Assembly: GCA_017380355.1 (NCBI GenBank)
Contig: JAFOED010000078.1
Location: forward strand, 1-12,382
DNA length: 12,382 nt
Direction of reading: 5' to 3'
DNA from: Ruminococcus sp.
GTDB taxonomy: Bacteria > Bacillota > Clostridia > Oscillospirales > Acutalibacteraceae
Made by a program: the position numbers and the translations under genes
Shown: positions 1 to 6,260 of the stretch, piece by piece
How the letters are laid out: every line of letters begins with the position of its first letter
Position numbering within the stretch: position 1 is the stretch's first letter
The notes under the pieces: generated by a model
The model's database searches: none
Seen by the model: only the letters and a program-made list of their open reading frames with translations
Told to the model about the DNA's origin: nothing

Positions 1-2017
1 TCTTTGCTACAAAGCGCTGAATAGTAGTAGCATCTACGATAGACACGTCACCATCTTTGCTGACGTCCGCCGCTTTAAGCTTATTACCTGTGAGTTCTGT
101 GATTTTTGCAACGTGACGCTGAATAACTGTAGCGTCCATAATAGTAATATCACCGTCGAGGTTTACGTCACCGAGTTTGAATTTTTCTAACTCTACTGTG
201 ACAGAAGTCTGTAATGTATAAAGGTAGTACACTTCTTTTTCGTCATTTTCAGACTGTAGTGCTGTATCAAAATAAGCGACACCGTTTTCAGTTAACGAGA
301 AGCCCTCGAGCATTCCATGACCATAATCATAATAATCTGCAGGTGAATATGTGAGAGTTTCCACGTCGCCGTTTTTGTACTCCACAGTAACGCTCATTCC
401 GTCAGTATCAGGAGAGAAGTTCTCAACTTTGCTAAGTTCTTCTACAGTTCTTGACTCGTTGTAAACGATACCATAATACTTAATATATTTTCCGAGATAA
501 TAAACAGTCGTATAGTAACTTTGCTCCACTTCGTCGTAATCTCTTGCTACTCTCAGAGTGCTTTGTGGCATATCAACACCACAGTACAGACTGCCACTTA
601 AAATATACTTCATATTAGTTTCATCGAATGTAACAACTTCGCTGGTACCGTTTTTATAGTTAACTAAAACTTCGAGACCTGTATAATCAGCGTGGTATCT
701 GTCTTCATATTCACTCTTTAGTGGAGCTTTCAGCACCTCTAACGACTCAACCGGAGATTCTAAAACCGCAACAGAGTATTTTATGTCCATACCTTTATAT
801 GAAATAACTACCTCTACATCACCAGGATTCGTAACAGGGATCTCTCTGATTTCAAAAGGATAGCCTTTAATCTCTCTATGCATGATATCAATATCGTCGG
901 CAGTGATAATTTCTGACGTGCCATCACTAAAACCAAGCTCAAACGATAATCCGTCGAACTGATAAGGCTGTAGAACGAACTTATCTCCTTGCATATAGCC
1001 GTTGTTGATATCGCCGAAGTAATATTCGTAACTTGGGGCACTTAACAGAGTGACGCTTTCATAAGGACAAGGTAAAATCTTTACAGAAACTTTTGCTTCA
1101 CGTCCCATATAAGTGAGAGTTGCAAAGTGCTCGCCCACACCCCACTGATTATCGTAGGACTGGTCATCTGAAACAGATGACGGACCACGCTCTATCATTT
1201 CGCTGTAGCTTACGATTTCTGATGTGCCGTCAGTGTAGTTAATCTGAATCTCTGTTTCCTGTGGGATAACGTAATTATAGTAGTAGGTGTCGTCTATTAA
1301 ATAGCCACTCGTTCCTTCGTACAGCTCAATTGCAGGCATCCTATAAACGCTGATAGAATCGACAGGATTCTCGACCATATCGAAAAAGCTTACATCGTAG
1401 CCCTCGCCACATTCAACCCTGATGAAGTAATGTCCAAAGCCGTCGTTATCTACGTAAACAAGCACAGCTTCACCTGCTACTTCACCGTCAACGTCATATT
1501 TCCATAAAACCTCTTTATCATCAGACAGAGTAAGGGTAACCTCAAGACCCGTAAGGTCAATAGTCTGTGCTTCTAAGCCGATAACACATTCGTTGTTATC
1601 AGGCTTTTTGGAGATATAAAGGCTCTCAACACCTAGAGTTTCTGTTACGATAAGGTCAAATTTTACTGTCTGTAATTCCTCAACGTAAGCACCTACTTCA
1701 AGATAGTAAGTATATCCTGCGTAGAGCTTGAATTTAAAGTTAAAGTTCTGGCTATCATATGTATCGTCGACATAAATAATCTCATCAAACTGACTGTTAT
1801 ACAGAGTTGCATATGTATCACTTTTGCCTTCGGTATAAAAATTATACCAACCATCATCGCTAGGAGTAAACTTGAACATTTCAGTATCCTCTCCGAGCCA
1901 CGCGTTGTACGGAGTATCGAGGAAAAGCTCGGTTTCATCGCCACCCGCAAAAGCAGTAAATGGAAGTACACTAAGTAACAATACCGCTACTAAAATAATA
2001 GATAGTATCTTTTTCAT
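1..2017 (-). CDS. Secreted Ig-like/dockerin surface protein, C-terminus cut by window edge
   Basis: An open frame runs from ATG at 2017 to the left edge (672 complete codons) with no stop. The start is preceded by AAAGGGTG at a good distance. Residues 1-24 are a signal peptide (MKK, a long Leu/Ile/Val core, cleavage after AFA). Residues about 40-115 resemble a bacterial pre-peptidase C-terminal (PPC-like) beta sandwich ('FKFTPSDDGWYNF' ... 'LYAGYTYYLEVG'). Residues about 130-600 hold several degenerate Ig-like segments of Big_4 style, marked by recurring 'Y.DGTSEIV' / 'YKNGTSEVV' strands. From residue 616 a type I dockerin follows: two calcium-binding repeats, GDVNLDGDITIMDA and DVSKDGDVSIVDA, each followed by an IQR helix. 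By comparison with the dockerin protein at 6261-8198, only a few residues and the stop are missing. It probably docks through a cohesin on a scaffold or on the cell surface. No catalytic domain is seen, so an adhesive or structural role is inferred. Confidence 0.9.
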   Translation of the reverse strand, partial: MKKILSIILVAVLLLSVLPFTAFAGGDETELFLDTPYNAWLGEDTEMFKFTPSDDGWYNFYTEGKSDTYATLYNSQFDEIIYVDDTYDSQNFNFKFKLYAGYTYYLEVGAYVEELQTVKFDLIVTETLGVESLYISKKPDNNECVIGLEAQTIDLTGLEVTLTLSDDKEVLWKYDVDGEVAGEAVLVYVDNDGFGHYFIRVECGEGYDVSFFDMVENPVDSISVYRMPAIELYEGTSGYLIDDTYYYNYVIPQETEIQINYTDGTSEIVSYSEMIERGPSSVSDDQSYDNQWGVGEHFATLTYMGREAKVSVKILPCPYESVTLLSAPSYEYYFGDINNGYMQGDKFVLQPYQFDGLSFELGFSDGTSEIITADDIDIMHREIKGYPFEIREIPVTNPGDVEVVISYKGMDIKYSVAVLESPVESLEVLKAPLKSEYEDRYHADYTGLEVLVNYKNGTSEVVTFDETNMKYILSGSLYCGVDMPQSTLRVARDYDEVEQSYYTTVYYLGKYIKYYGIVYNESRTVEELSKVENFSPDTDGMSVTVEYKNGDVETLTYSPADYYDYGHGMLEGFSLTENGVAYFDTALQSENDEKEVYYLYTLQTSVTVELEKFKLGDVNLDGDITIMDATVIQRHVAKITELTGNKLKAADVSKDGDVSIVDATTIQRFVAK

Positions 2018-2038
2018 AAAATCACCCTTTTATAAGTA

Positions 2039-2060
2039 GTGCGGAGCAAAAGCTCCGCAC
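2039..2060 (-). other. Intercistronic stem-loop in the leader of the dockerin gene
   Basis: A perfect 9-bp inverted repeat GTGCGGAGC / GCTCCGCAC with a 4-nt loop sits between the lipoprotein stop and the ribosome binding site of the dockerin gene. Read on the minus strand it lacks the T-run of an intrinsic terminator (ACTACTTATAAAAG follows). It is therefore better explained as a 5' leader or intercistronic stability hairpin, though partial termination is possible. On the plus strand it has a weakly T-rich tail, but no plus-strand gene ends there. Confidence 0.6.
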
Positions 2061-2071
2061 CTTTATTTCTT

Positions 2072-2100
2072 ATTATACCATTATTTTACTGCGTATACAA
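2072..2100 (-). promoter_or_regulatory. Candidate internal promoter for the dockerin gene
   Basis: On the minus strand a perfect TATAAT (2077-2072) lies just after the lipoprotein stop codon, with TTGTAT (2100-2095) 17 nt upstream inside the 3' end of the lipoprotein gene. A transcript from here would start near 2065 and would open with the stem-loop at 2060-2039. The -35 is weak (3 of 6), so this is an inference. Confidence 0.4.
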
Positions 2101-3013
2101 CACCAACACCTGTACCAAAAAGATCGGTTAAATCAACTTCTACAGGGCTGTCGCCAGCAAGCTCGTAGCACTGAGCAACAGTTATTGAGTCGCCAGGTTT
2201 TACTTCTTCTAAGTAAGCGTCCTCTTCAGCAACTTTTTCCTTTGGATAACCAGGGTGAAGCTGTATGCCGTCCTGATATGCCTCAGGAGTGAAAACTAAA
2301 TTAAATTTCTGATTTTCTTCAGAGTTGTTTTTGAAAGTATAGTAAACTCTTATTATAGACTCGCCGTCAAAATCTTCTGTAATCTCGAATTTATCGATGC
2401 TTACGTCATACTTGACACCAAAAGCTTCGTATGTGCCTTTTTCAGGATAATCGGCAAGGAATAATGGGTCTTCTACCTTTTCAGGAGTAAACTCATCAGC
2501 AGGAGCGCCTGAGAAATTCTGTGGATCAATTTCTACTGTCTTTGGAGCTTCTTCGCTGTAGTAGTTGTTAAAACCTGCAATAATTGTACCGCCGTCTTCT
2601 TTGTAGTTATACTCAACACAAGCTCTTACTGTAACAGTTGGTCTGATGTTGTAAAAACCTACTTCTGCAGCAGGAACTGTAGACTCGTAAGAAGCGTATG
2701 TTTCTGTTAACTCGTAGCCGTCCTGAGTAGCAGAAAACTCATAGAAGTAGCTTGGGTAGTTTGTTTCGTCAGTTGTGTTAGTAATATCAAACCACAAACG
2801 GAATGCTGGTTTATCTTCGCTGTCAGTGATTTTTTCGGCACCGAGAACGTTGATTTTGCACATATCAAGCTCGATTGTTGTAGGCTCGAATTTGGCACTA
2901 CCACCTTTTCCACCGTCGTCTGTGTTACCGTCATCCGCACCGCCACAAGCAGCAAGTGAGAATACCATTAATAGAGCTAGTAAAATAGCTAAAGTTGATT
3001 TTAATAATTTCAT
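2081..3013 (-). CDS. Lipoprotein with two DUF5067-like domains
   Basis: The chosen start is the ATG at 3013 (310 aa), because AAAGGATG lies 8 nt upstream. The in-frame ATG at 3022 overlaps that ribosome binding site and is unlikely to be used. The N-terminus is a lipoprotein signal with lipobox LAAC, followed by an Asp/Gly/Lys-rich linker, so the mature protein should be lipid-anchored on the outer face of the membrane. Two similar beta-rich halves follow, roughly residues 45-165 and 195-310. Each has the arrangement 'I..I/V...E.ITD/E....F..YT/DI.N.......' followed by 'QDGYEL' or 'QDGIQL', which resembles DUF5067, a family of Firmicutes lipoproteins of unknown function. It lies 35 nt downstream of the DUF4428-type gene with no terminator between them, so the two are probably co-transcribed. 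The function is unknown; the family call comes from memory of the motif. Confidence 0.85.
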   Translation of the reverse strand: MKLLKSTLAILLALLMVFSLAACGGADDGNTDDGGKGGSAKFEPTTIELDMCKINVLGAEKITDSEDKPAFRLWFDITNTTDETNYPSYFYEFSATQDGYELTETYASYESTVPAAEVGFYNIRPTVTVRACVEYNYKEDGGTIIAGFNNYYSEEAPKTVEIDPQNFSGAPADEFTPEKVEDPLFLADYPEKGTYEAFGVKYDVSIDKFEITEDFDGESIIRVYYTFKNNSEENQKFNLVFTPEAYQDGIQLHPGYPKEKVAEEDAYLEEVKPGDSITVAQCYELAGDSPVEVDLTDLFGTGVGVVYAVK

Positions 3014-3048
3014 AATAAACATCCTTTCATAAATAAAACGTATATATC

Positions 3049-4050
3049 TTATCTCATATCGTTAAAGTTAATTGGGTCACCGCACATCGGACAGAATTTC
3101 GGAGGATTTTCTCCCACAGGATTCTGCCATCCGCATTTGTCACAGACAACGTTCATAGGAGCTGCCTGCTGTGGCTGAGCGTATGCACCCTGTGGAGCAC
3201 CATACTGTGGCTGACCATACACACCTTGTGGAGCTGCCTGCTGTGGCTGACCATATACACCTTGTGGAGCTGCCTGCTGTGGCTGACCATAAGCACCTTG
3301 TGGGGCACCATACTGTGGCTGACCATATGCACCTTGTGGAGCGCCGTACTGTGGCTGACCATATGCACCTTGTGGAGCACCATACTGTGGCTGACCGTAT
3401 GCACCTTGTGGAGCGCCATACTGTGGCTGACCGTAAGAAGCCTGCTGTCCTAAGCCCTGACCTGTGAGAATCATCTTCACTTCGTTAGCCTGAGCTTCAT
3501 ACATACGATATGCTTCTGTGTATGGGCTGTCAGGACGACGACTATAATCTGTAAGGTCAAATTTCACTTCGCTGAAATACGGTGAATTCACACCGATTGT
3601 CATCTCAAACTCATATTCATACTCGTATCTGCGAGGATTATAGCTTACTGTATTGCCCTGAGCGTCTTTTGTATACAGTTCGTTTTTGTGCTCTATTATA
3701 TCAAGCTCGCATGACATTACCTGTGAGAATTCGATTAAGTCAGGATTCTTTTCTCTCCAGTTACTACCGCTTTCCACACAGAACTTTCTCTGATTAAGGT
3801 CGATGTAAATTTTTCTGTCGTCACCGAAAGATTTTATCGGATTAAATGTAGAGAGCATCTGTTCGTTAAGCGCTCTATACTCAAGCTGTTGTTTGATTTC
3901 AGCAACAGTAGAACGCTTTCTCTCGTTAAAAAGTGGTGAAAGCTTTTTGTTACACTTAGAACAGATATTACCATCTTCTACCTTTCTGTTACCCAGAAGT
4001 CCGATTTTTTCACCGCAGATGTCGCAGTATTTTTTGTCAAATAATCCCAT
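3049..4050 (-). CDS. DUF4428-type zinc-ribbon protein with Tyr/Gln/Pro tandem repeats
   Basis: 333 aa; GGAGGT lies 5 nt before the ATG. Residues 9-33 form a treble-clef/zinc-ribbon (C9xxC12 ... C30xxC33, 'CDICGEKIGLLG'), typical of DUF4428. Residues about 40-195 are a mixed alpha/beta region of the kind that usually follows DUF4428 ('SFGDDRKIYIDLNQRKFCV'), with charged and aromatic-rich stretches. Residues 206-298 are seven and three-quarter copies of a 12-residue repeat, YGQPQYGAPQGA, with two YGQPQQAAPQGV variants. Residues 303-323 are a second zinc ribbon (CxxC ... CPMC). There is no signal peptide or membrane segment, so it is probably cytoplasmic. The function is unknown. The flexible low-complexity linker joining two zinc modules suggests a scaffolding or assembly role, which is inference only. 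It sits in the middle of a four- or five-gene operon with other zinc-ribbon proteins. Confidence 0.9.
   Translation of the reverse strand: MGLFDKKYCDICGEKIGLLGNRKVEDGNICSKCNKKLSPLFNERKRSTVAEIKQQLEYRALNEQMLSTFNPIKSFGDDRKIYIDLNQRKFCVESGSNWREKNPDLIEFSQVMSCELDIIEHKNELYTKDAQGNTVSYNPRRYEYEYEFEMTIGVNSPYFSEVKFDLTDYSRRPDSPYTEAYRMYEAQANEVKMILTGQGLGQQASYGQPQYGAPQGAYGQPQYGAPQGAYGQPQYGAPQGAYGQPQYGAPQGAYGQPQQAAPQGVYGQPQQAAPQGVYGQPQYGAPQGAYAQPQQAAPMNVVCDKCGWQNPVGENPPKFCPMCGDPINFNDMR
3157..3435 (-). repeat. 36-bp in-frame tandem repeat (7.75 copies)
   Basis: Contiguous 36-nt units encode YGQPQYGAPQGA (units 1-4 and 7) or YGQPQQAAPQGV (units 5-6), with a last 27-nt partial unit YAQPQQAAP. Units differ mainly at third codon positions (for example TAT/TAC and GGT/GGC). 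This indicates expansion followed by selection on the protein. The array is a candidate for length variation between strains. Confidence 0.95.
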
Positions 4051-4085
4051 AATTTACCTCCGTTTATGTAATTAAAAATTATTTT

Positions 4086-4355
4086 TTATATAACCAGATT
4101 CTTACCGCATTGTGGACAGAATCTACTATCGTTTGTGAGTACTGTTTTACAATAAGGACACGAAAAATGACTTTTTACATATTGCTCATAAATCGTATAG
4201 TCAGGCAATTCGTTCAGACACACAGGACAAATATCGAGGTCTTTGCTGGTTATCGAATTACACCTTATACACACCTTGTATTTTTTCATTTCGTTCGGCC
4301 CGAAACCGAACTCTTCCATACTCTCGATTCTGATAGTCTCAAAAGCTTTAAGCAC
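4086..4355 (-). CDS. Small protein with two zinc ribbons
   Basis: 89 aa from a GTG at 4355, which overlaps the end of the upstream gene by 8 nt, with GGTGGTGAG just upstream; translation is probably coupled. An alternative ATG at 4319 (77 aa) has no clear ribosome binding site. Two Cys4 sets are evident: C29xxC32/C43xxC46 and C66xxC69/C80xxC83 ('CPYC ... CPQCGKN'). Both have the 'knuckle' spacing of zinc-ribbon proteins. There is no membrane segment or catalytic motif. Such proteins usually mediate protein or nucleic-acid contacts. The specific role is unknown. Confidence 0.82.
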   Translation of the reverse strand: MLKAFETIRIESMEEFGFGPNEMKKYKVCIRCNSITSKDLDICPVCLNELPDYTIYEQYVKSHFSCPYCKTVLTNDSRFCPQCGKNLVI

Positions 4356-4719
4356 TCAACTCACCACCCTGATATCTCAGAAAAAGTCCGCATTTTGTAC
4401 ATTTATCCTCGTCCGCAACAACCGCCTCACCACAGTGTTTGCAGAATTTCGGTTTTTCTTCCCACGGAGCACAGTCCACACACTCAAGAACATCAGCGTT
4501 AAACATTATGCTAGAGACCCATTTTCCACATTTCTGGCACTTATCAAACTGCCATCGAGCCTCATTCTCCCACGCTAAGAGCAATTCTTCCTGAGAATCT
4601 TGCGACTTATACGGCTTTGTTATACAAACAAGCGCTCCTGATAAATCACAATAAAAATAATAACGGTTACCGTTTAAATCAGGAACTTTTCTGAATTTTG
4701 CTGTGTTTTTGCTGTTCAT
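4348..4719 (-). CDS. Zinc-ribbon protein, first gene of the minus-strand operon
   Basis: 123 aa; GAGGAGG lies 6 nt before the ATG. The N-terminal part has an aromatic motif 'RYYFYCDLSGALVC' (C24, C32). A first Cys4 cluster follows (C61xxC64 'CQKCGKWV', C80xxC83 'CVDCAPWE'), then a classical zinc ribbon (C93xxC96 'CKHCG', C107xxC110 'CTKCG'). The arrangement 'LECVDCAPWEEKPKFCKHCG' recalls small proteins common in gut Clostridia that carry only a zinc-ribbon annotation. It has no signal peptide. It is the promoter-proximal gene of a run that continues through the second zinc-ribbon protein, the DUF4428-type protein and the lipoprotein. The function is unknown. Confidence 0.85.
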   Translation of the reverse strand: MNSKNTAKFRKVPDLNGNRYYFYCDLSGALVCITKPYKSQDSQEELLLAWENEARWQFDKCQKCGKWVSSIMFNADVLECVDCAPWEEKPKFCKHCGEAVVADEDKCTKCGLFLRYQGGELSA

Positions 4720-4830
4720 ACAAAGCCTCCTCTCGCTCTCTTAAGTTGTTAATTCCGATTGACTAAAACATACAACTATGCTAGAATTGAACTAATTGTA
4801 TAGTATCAGAACACGAACACACCCTACCTC

Positions 4831-4845
4831 AATCTACTATAGATT
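4831..4845. promoter_or_regulatory. Palindrome at the predicted start site of the zinc-ribbon operon
   Basis: AATCTA-CTA-TAGATT is a perfect inverted repeat with 6-bp arms. It begins 3 nt downstream (minus strand) of the predicted -10 (4853-4848), where a repressor operator would commonly sit. It may also be chance in AT-rich DNA. Confidence 0.35.
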
Positions 4846-4847
4846 AA

Positions 4848-4883
4848 ATTATACATATTTTATGTTAATTGTCCCCACCCAAA
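4848..4883 (-). promoter_or_regulatory. Promoter of the zinc-ribbon operon with a near GTGTGGG box
   Basis: On the minus strand a perfect TATAAT (4853-4848) has GGGACA (4875-4870) 16 nt upstream as a poor -35. Overlapping it is GGGTGGGGACAA (4880-4869). This is the near match to the GTGTGGGGACAA box at 6194-6205. A weak -35 overlapped by a recurring motif suggests dependence on an activator. The leader to the first gene is about 120 nt. Confidence 0.5.
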
Positions 4884-4894
4884 GTGAAATCATG

Positions 4895-4929
4895 GTGTGG
4901 GAAATTCATATTTTTTATCAATTTAGTAT
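4895..4929 (+). promoter_or_regulatory. Predicted luxR-type gene promoter with GTGTGGG box
   Basis: GTGTGGG at 4895-4901 is followed, 29 nt from its first base, by TAGTAT (4924-4929; 4 of 6 to TATAAT). This is the same offset seen at the promoter of the dockerin gene at 6261. There is no recognisable TTGACA, so activator dependence is plausible. Confidence 0.4.
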
Positions 4930-4937
4930 AGGTTTTG

Positions 4938-4944
4938 GTGTGGG
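4938..4944 (+). promoter_or_regulatory. GTGTGGG box near the luxR-type gene start site
   Basis: A second exact GTGTGGG lies 43 nt (about four helical turns) after the first. It falls at or just after the predicted transcription start and upstream of the ribosome binding site (AAGGAG 4965-4970). A box here could mediate negative autoregulation; this is inferred. Confidence 0.45.
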
Positions 4945-4977
4945 ACTAATAAAAAAGTTCTCACAAGGAGTTTATAT

Positions 4978-6093
4978 ATGAAGAAAGCTTATCTCACAGC
5001 ACCTTTTCTGGCGTTGCTGTTGGCTACTTTAAGTGGTTGCGACGCTATAGGGGCAAAAAGCTCAAGCGTAGCGATGGTCTACGGTGTTACAACTGCACTA
5101 TCGTTATTACTTCTCATCGGATACTGCGCGCTTATACGAAAAAAAGGAGTCTGGTTTATCACACTTTTTGCTTCGGTTTTTATTGTAAACGCGGGTTATT
5201 TATCACTTTCTATTTCAGCAACACTCGAAGAAGCGTTGCTCGCTAACCGAATCGCTTATCTCGGCTCTGCGGTTTTACCGCTTGCTATGTTGATGATTAT
5301 ACAAAACTCGTGCAACATCAAATTCAACAAGTATTTTACTTCACTACTAATTATTGTGAGCATCATCGTATTCCTTATAGCAGCAAGTCCGGGATACCTC
5401 GATATTTACTACAAATCTGTAGAACTGGGCTCAGTTAACGGAGCTACAGTGCTTGTTAAGGAATACGGAAGCTGGCACTGTGTTTATCTGTTCTATCTGC
5501 TCTCGTATTTCAGCGCGATGATCGCTACTATAACTTACGCTATAATCAAACGCAGAATCCAAACTGCTATTCACGCTGTTATTATAGCAAGTGCTGTTTT
5601 CATTAACATCGGCGTATGGCTCTTAGAACAGCTTGTAAAAATCGACTTTGAAGTACTTTCTGTATCATATATCATCACAGAATTATTTTTACTCGCTTTA
5701 CATCTTATGCTTCAGGAAACCGAGTTCATCGTTTCAAATAGTAAAAATCAAACGGTAAAAGCAACCGATAACACAGAACTCGATAGTACTGACGAGGTTT
5801 GTGAAGATGTATCCACTCATACTAAAGAAGCAGTTTTGGAAGAGATCTCTCCTGAACTAAACGAAAAATGTGAGTATTTCCACAAGCAGTTACAAACACT
5901 TACTGCAACAGAAAAATGCATATACAAAATGCACATCGAGAAGTTGTCATCAAAAGAGATTATGGTTGAGCTGAATATCAAAGAAAACACGCTCAAATTC
6001 CACAACAAAAACCTGTATTCAAAGCTCGGCGTCACATCCAGAAAAGAACTCCGCGAAATCGCAGAGCTTATTTCTTTAAAAGAAAATATGTAA
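4978..6093 (+). CDS. Membrane-bound one-component LuxR-family regulator (7TM sensor)
   Basis: 371 aa; AAGGAG lies 7 nt before the ATG. Residues 1-21 look like a lipoprotein signal with lipobox LSGC (C21). Residues about 33-243 contain seven hydrophobic segments (roughly 33-53, 58-79, 92-112, 119-138, 168-190, 196-216, 221-243). The 'LEEALLANRIAYLGSAVLPLA' region resembles the 7TM module found at the N-terminus of some histidine kinases. After a charged, Thr/Glu-rich linker comes a C-terminal LuxR/GerE helix-turn-helix (about 305-360: LTATEKCIYKMHIE ... SSKEIMVELNIKENTLKFHNKNLYSKLGV). There is no kinase or receiver domain, so the sensor would act directly on DNA from the membrane. The ligand is unknown. 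Its two flanking intergenic regions carry the GTGTGGG boxes, which makes it the natural candidate for their binding protein. Confidence 0.9.
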   Translation: MKKAYLTAPFLALLLATLSGCDAIGAKSSSVAMVYGVTTALSLLLLIGYCALIRKKGVWFITLFASVFIVNAGYLSLSISATLEEALLANRIAYLGSAVLPLAMLMIIQNSCNIKFNKYFTSLLIIVSIIVFLIAASPGYLDIYYKSVELGSVNGATVLVKEYGSWHCVYLFYLLSYFSAMIATITYAIIKRRIQTAIHAVIIASAVFINIGVWLLEQLVKIDFEVLSVSYIITELFLLALHLMLQETEFIVSNSKNQTVKATDNTELDSTDEVCEDVSTHTKEAVLEEISPELNEKCEYFHKQLQTLTATEKCIYKMHIEKLSSKEIMVELNIKENTLKFHNKNLYSKLGVTSRKELREIAELISLKENM

Positions 6094-6095
6094 CA

Positions 6096-6133
6096 AAAAA
6101 CCTGTCTTGGGGTCACTCCTTTGACAGGTTTTT
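6096..6133 (+). terminator. Intrinsic terminator after the luxR-type gene
   Basis: AAAAACCTGTC (6096-6106) pairs with GACAGGTTTTT (6123-6133) across a 16-nt loop, 2 nt after the stop codon. It is followed by CTTATTT. The A/T-flanked stem makes it potentially bidirectional. Confidence 0.85.
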
Positions 6134-6140
6134 CTTATTT

Positions 6141-6160
6141 CCCACACTAAAACCCACACT
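6141..6160 (-). promoter_or_regulatory. Tandem pair of GTGTGGG boxes
   Basis: CCCACACT occurs twice, at 6141-6148 and 6153-6160, 12 bp apart, which is AGTGTGGG on the minus strand. The first extends to GTGTGGGAAAT on the minus strand, an 11-nt identity with the box at 4895. They lie between the terminator and the promoter of the dockerin gene, in opposite orientation to the promoter-proximal box. Confidence 0.5.
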
Positions 6161-6188
6161 TTTTTCTGCATTTTATACCTAAAAATTG

Positions 6189-6228
6189 CTTTTGTGTGGG
6201 GACAAAAGTATGCTATACATTATATAAT
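6189..6228 (+). promoter_or_regulatory. Promoter and operator of the InlB-repeat dockerin gene
   Basis: TATAAT at 6223-6228 is preceded by GGGACA (6199-6204) at an 18-nt spacing. This -35 is embedded in GTGTGGGGACAA. It also forms the centre and right arm of a perfect inverted repeat CTTTTGT-N6-ACAAAAG (6189-6208). The first base of the box lies 29 nt from the -10, as at the luxR-type gene. The downstream ribosome binding site is TAGGAGG at 6247-6253. Confidence 0.6.
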
Positions 6229-6260
6229 GTAAATGTAATATTATATTAGGAGGTTATGTT

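Noticed and set aside
1134..1140. A further exact GTGTGGG (minus strand)
   Set aside because: It lies within the coding region of the dockerin protein, away from any promoter, and is within chance expectation for a 7-mer in 12 kb.
814..1971. Two short minus-strand open frames inside the Ig-like/dockerin gene
   Set aside because: Both are out of frame with the long open frame, which has a signal peptide, a ribosome binding site and a dockerin.
2039..2060. Standard Rho-independent terminator after the lipoprotein gene
   Set aside because: The stem is strong, but the minus strand has no T-run after it. It is kept as a leader/intercistronic hairpin instead.
3157..3435. CRISPR-like array, because units are 36 bp
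   Set aside because: The units abut without spacers, encode an in-frame protein repeat, and vary at third codon positions.
3171..3467. Long open frames on the plus strand (and another minus-strand frame) across the 36-bp repeats
   Set aside because: A repeat unit divisible by three keeps every frame open. The products are His/Val- or Trp/Leu-rich monotonous repeats without ribosome binding sites, and the DUF4428-type frame explains the DNA.
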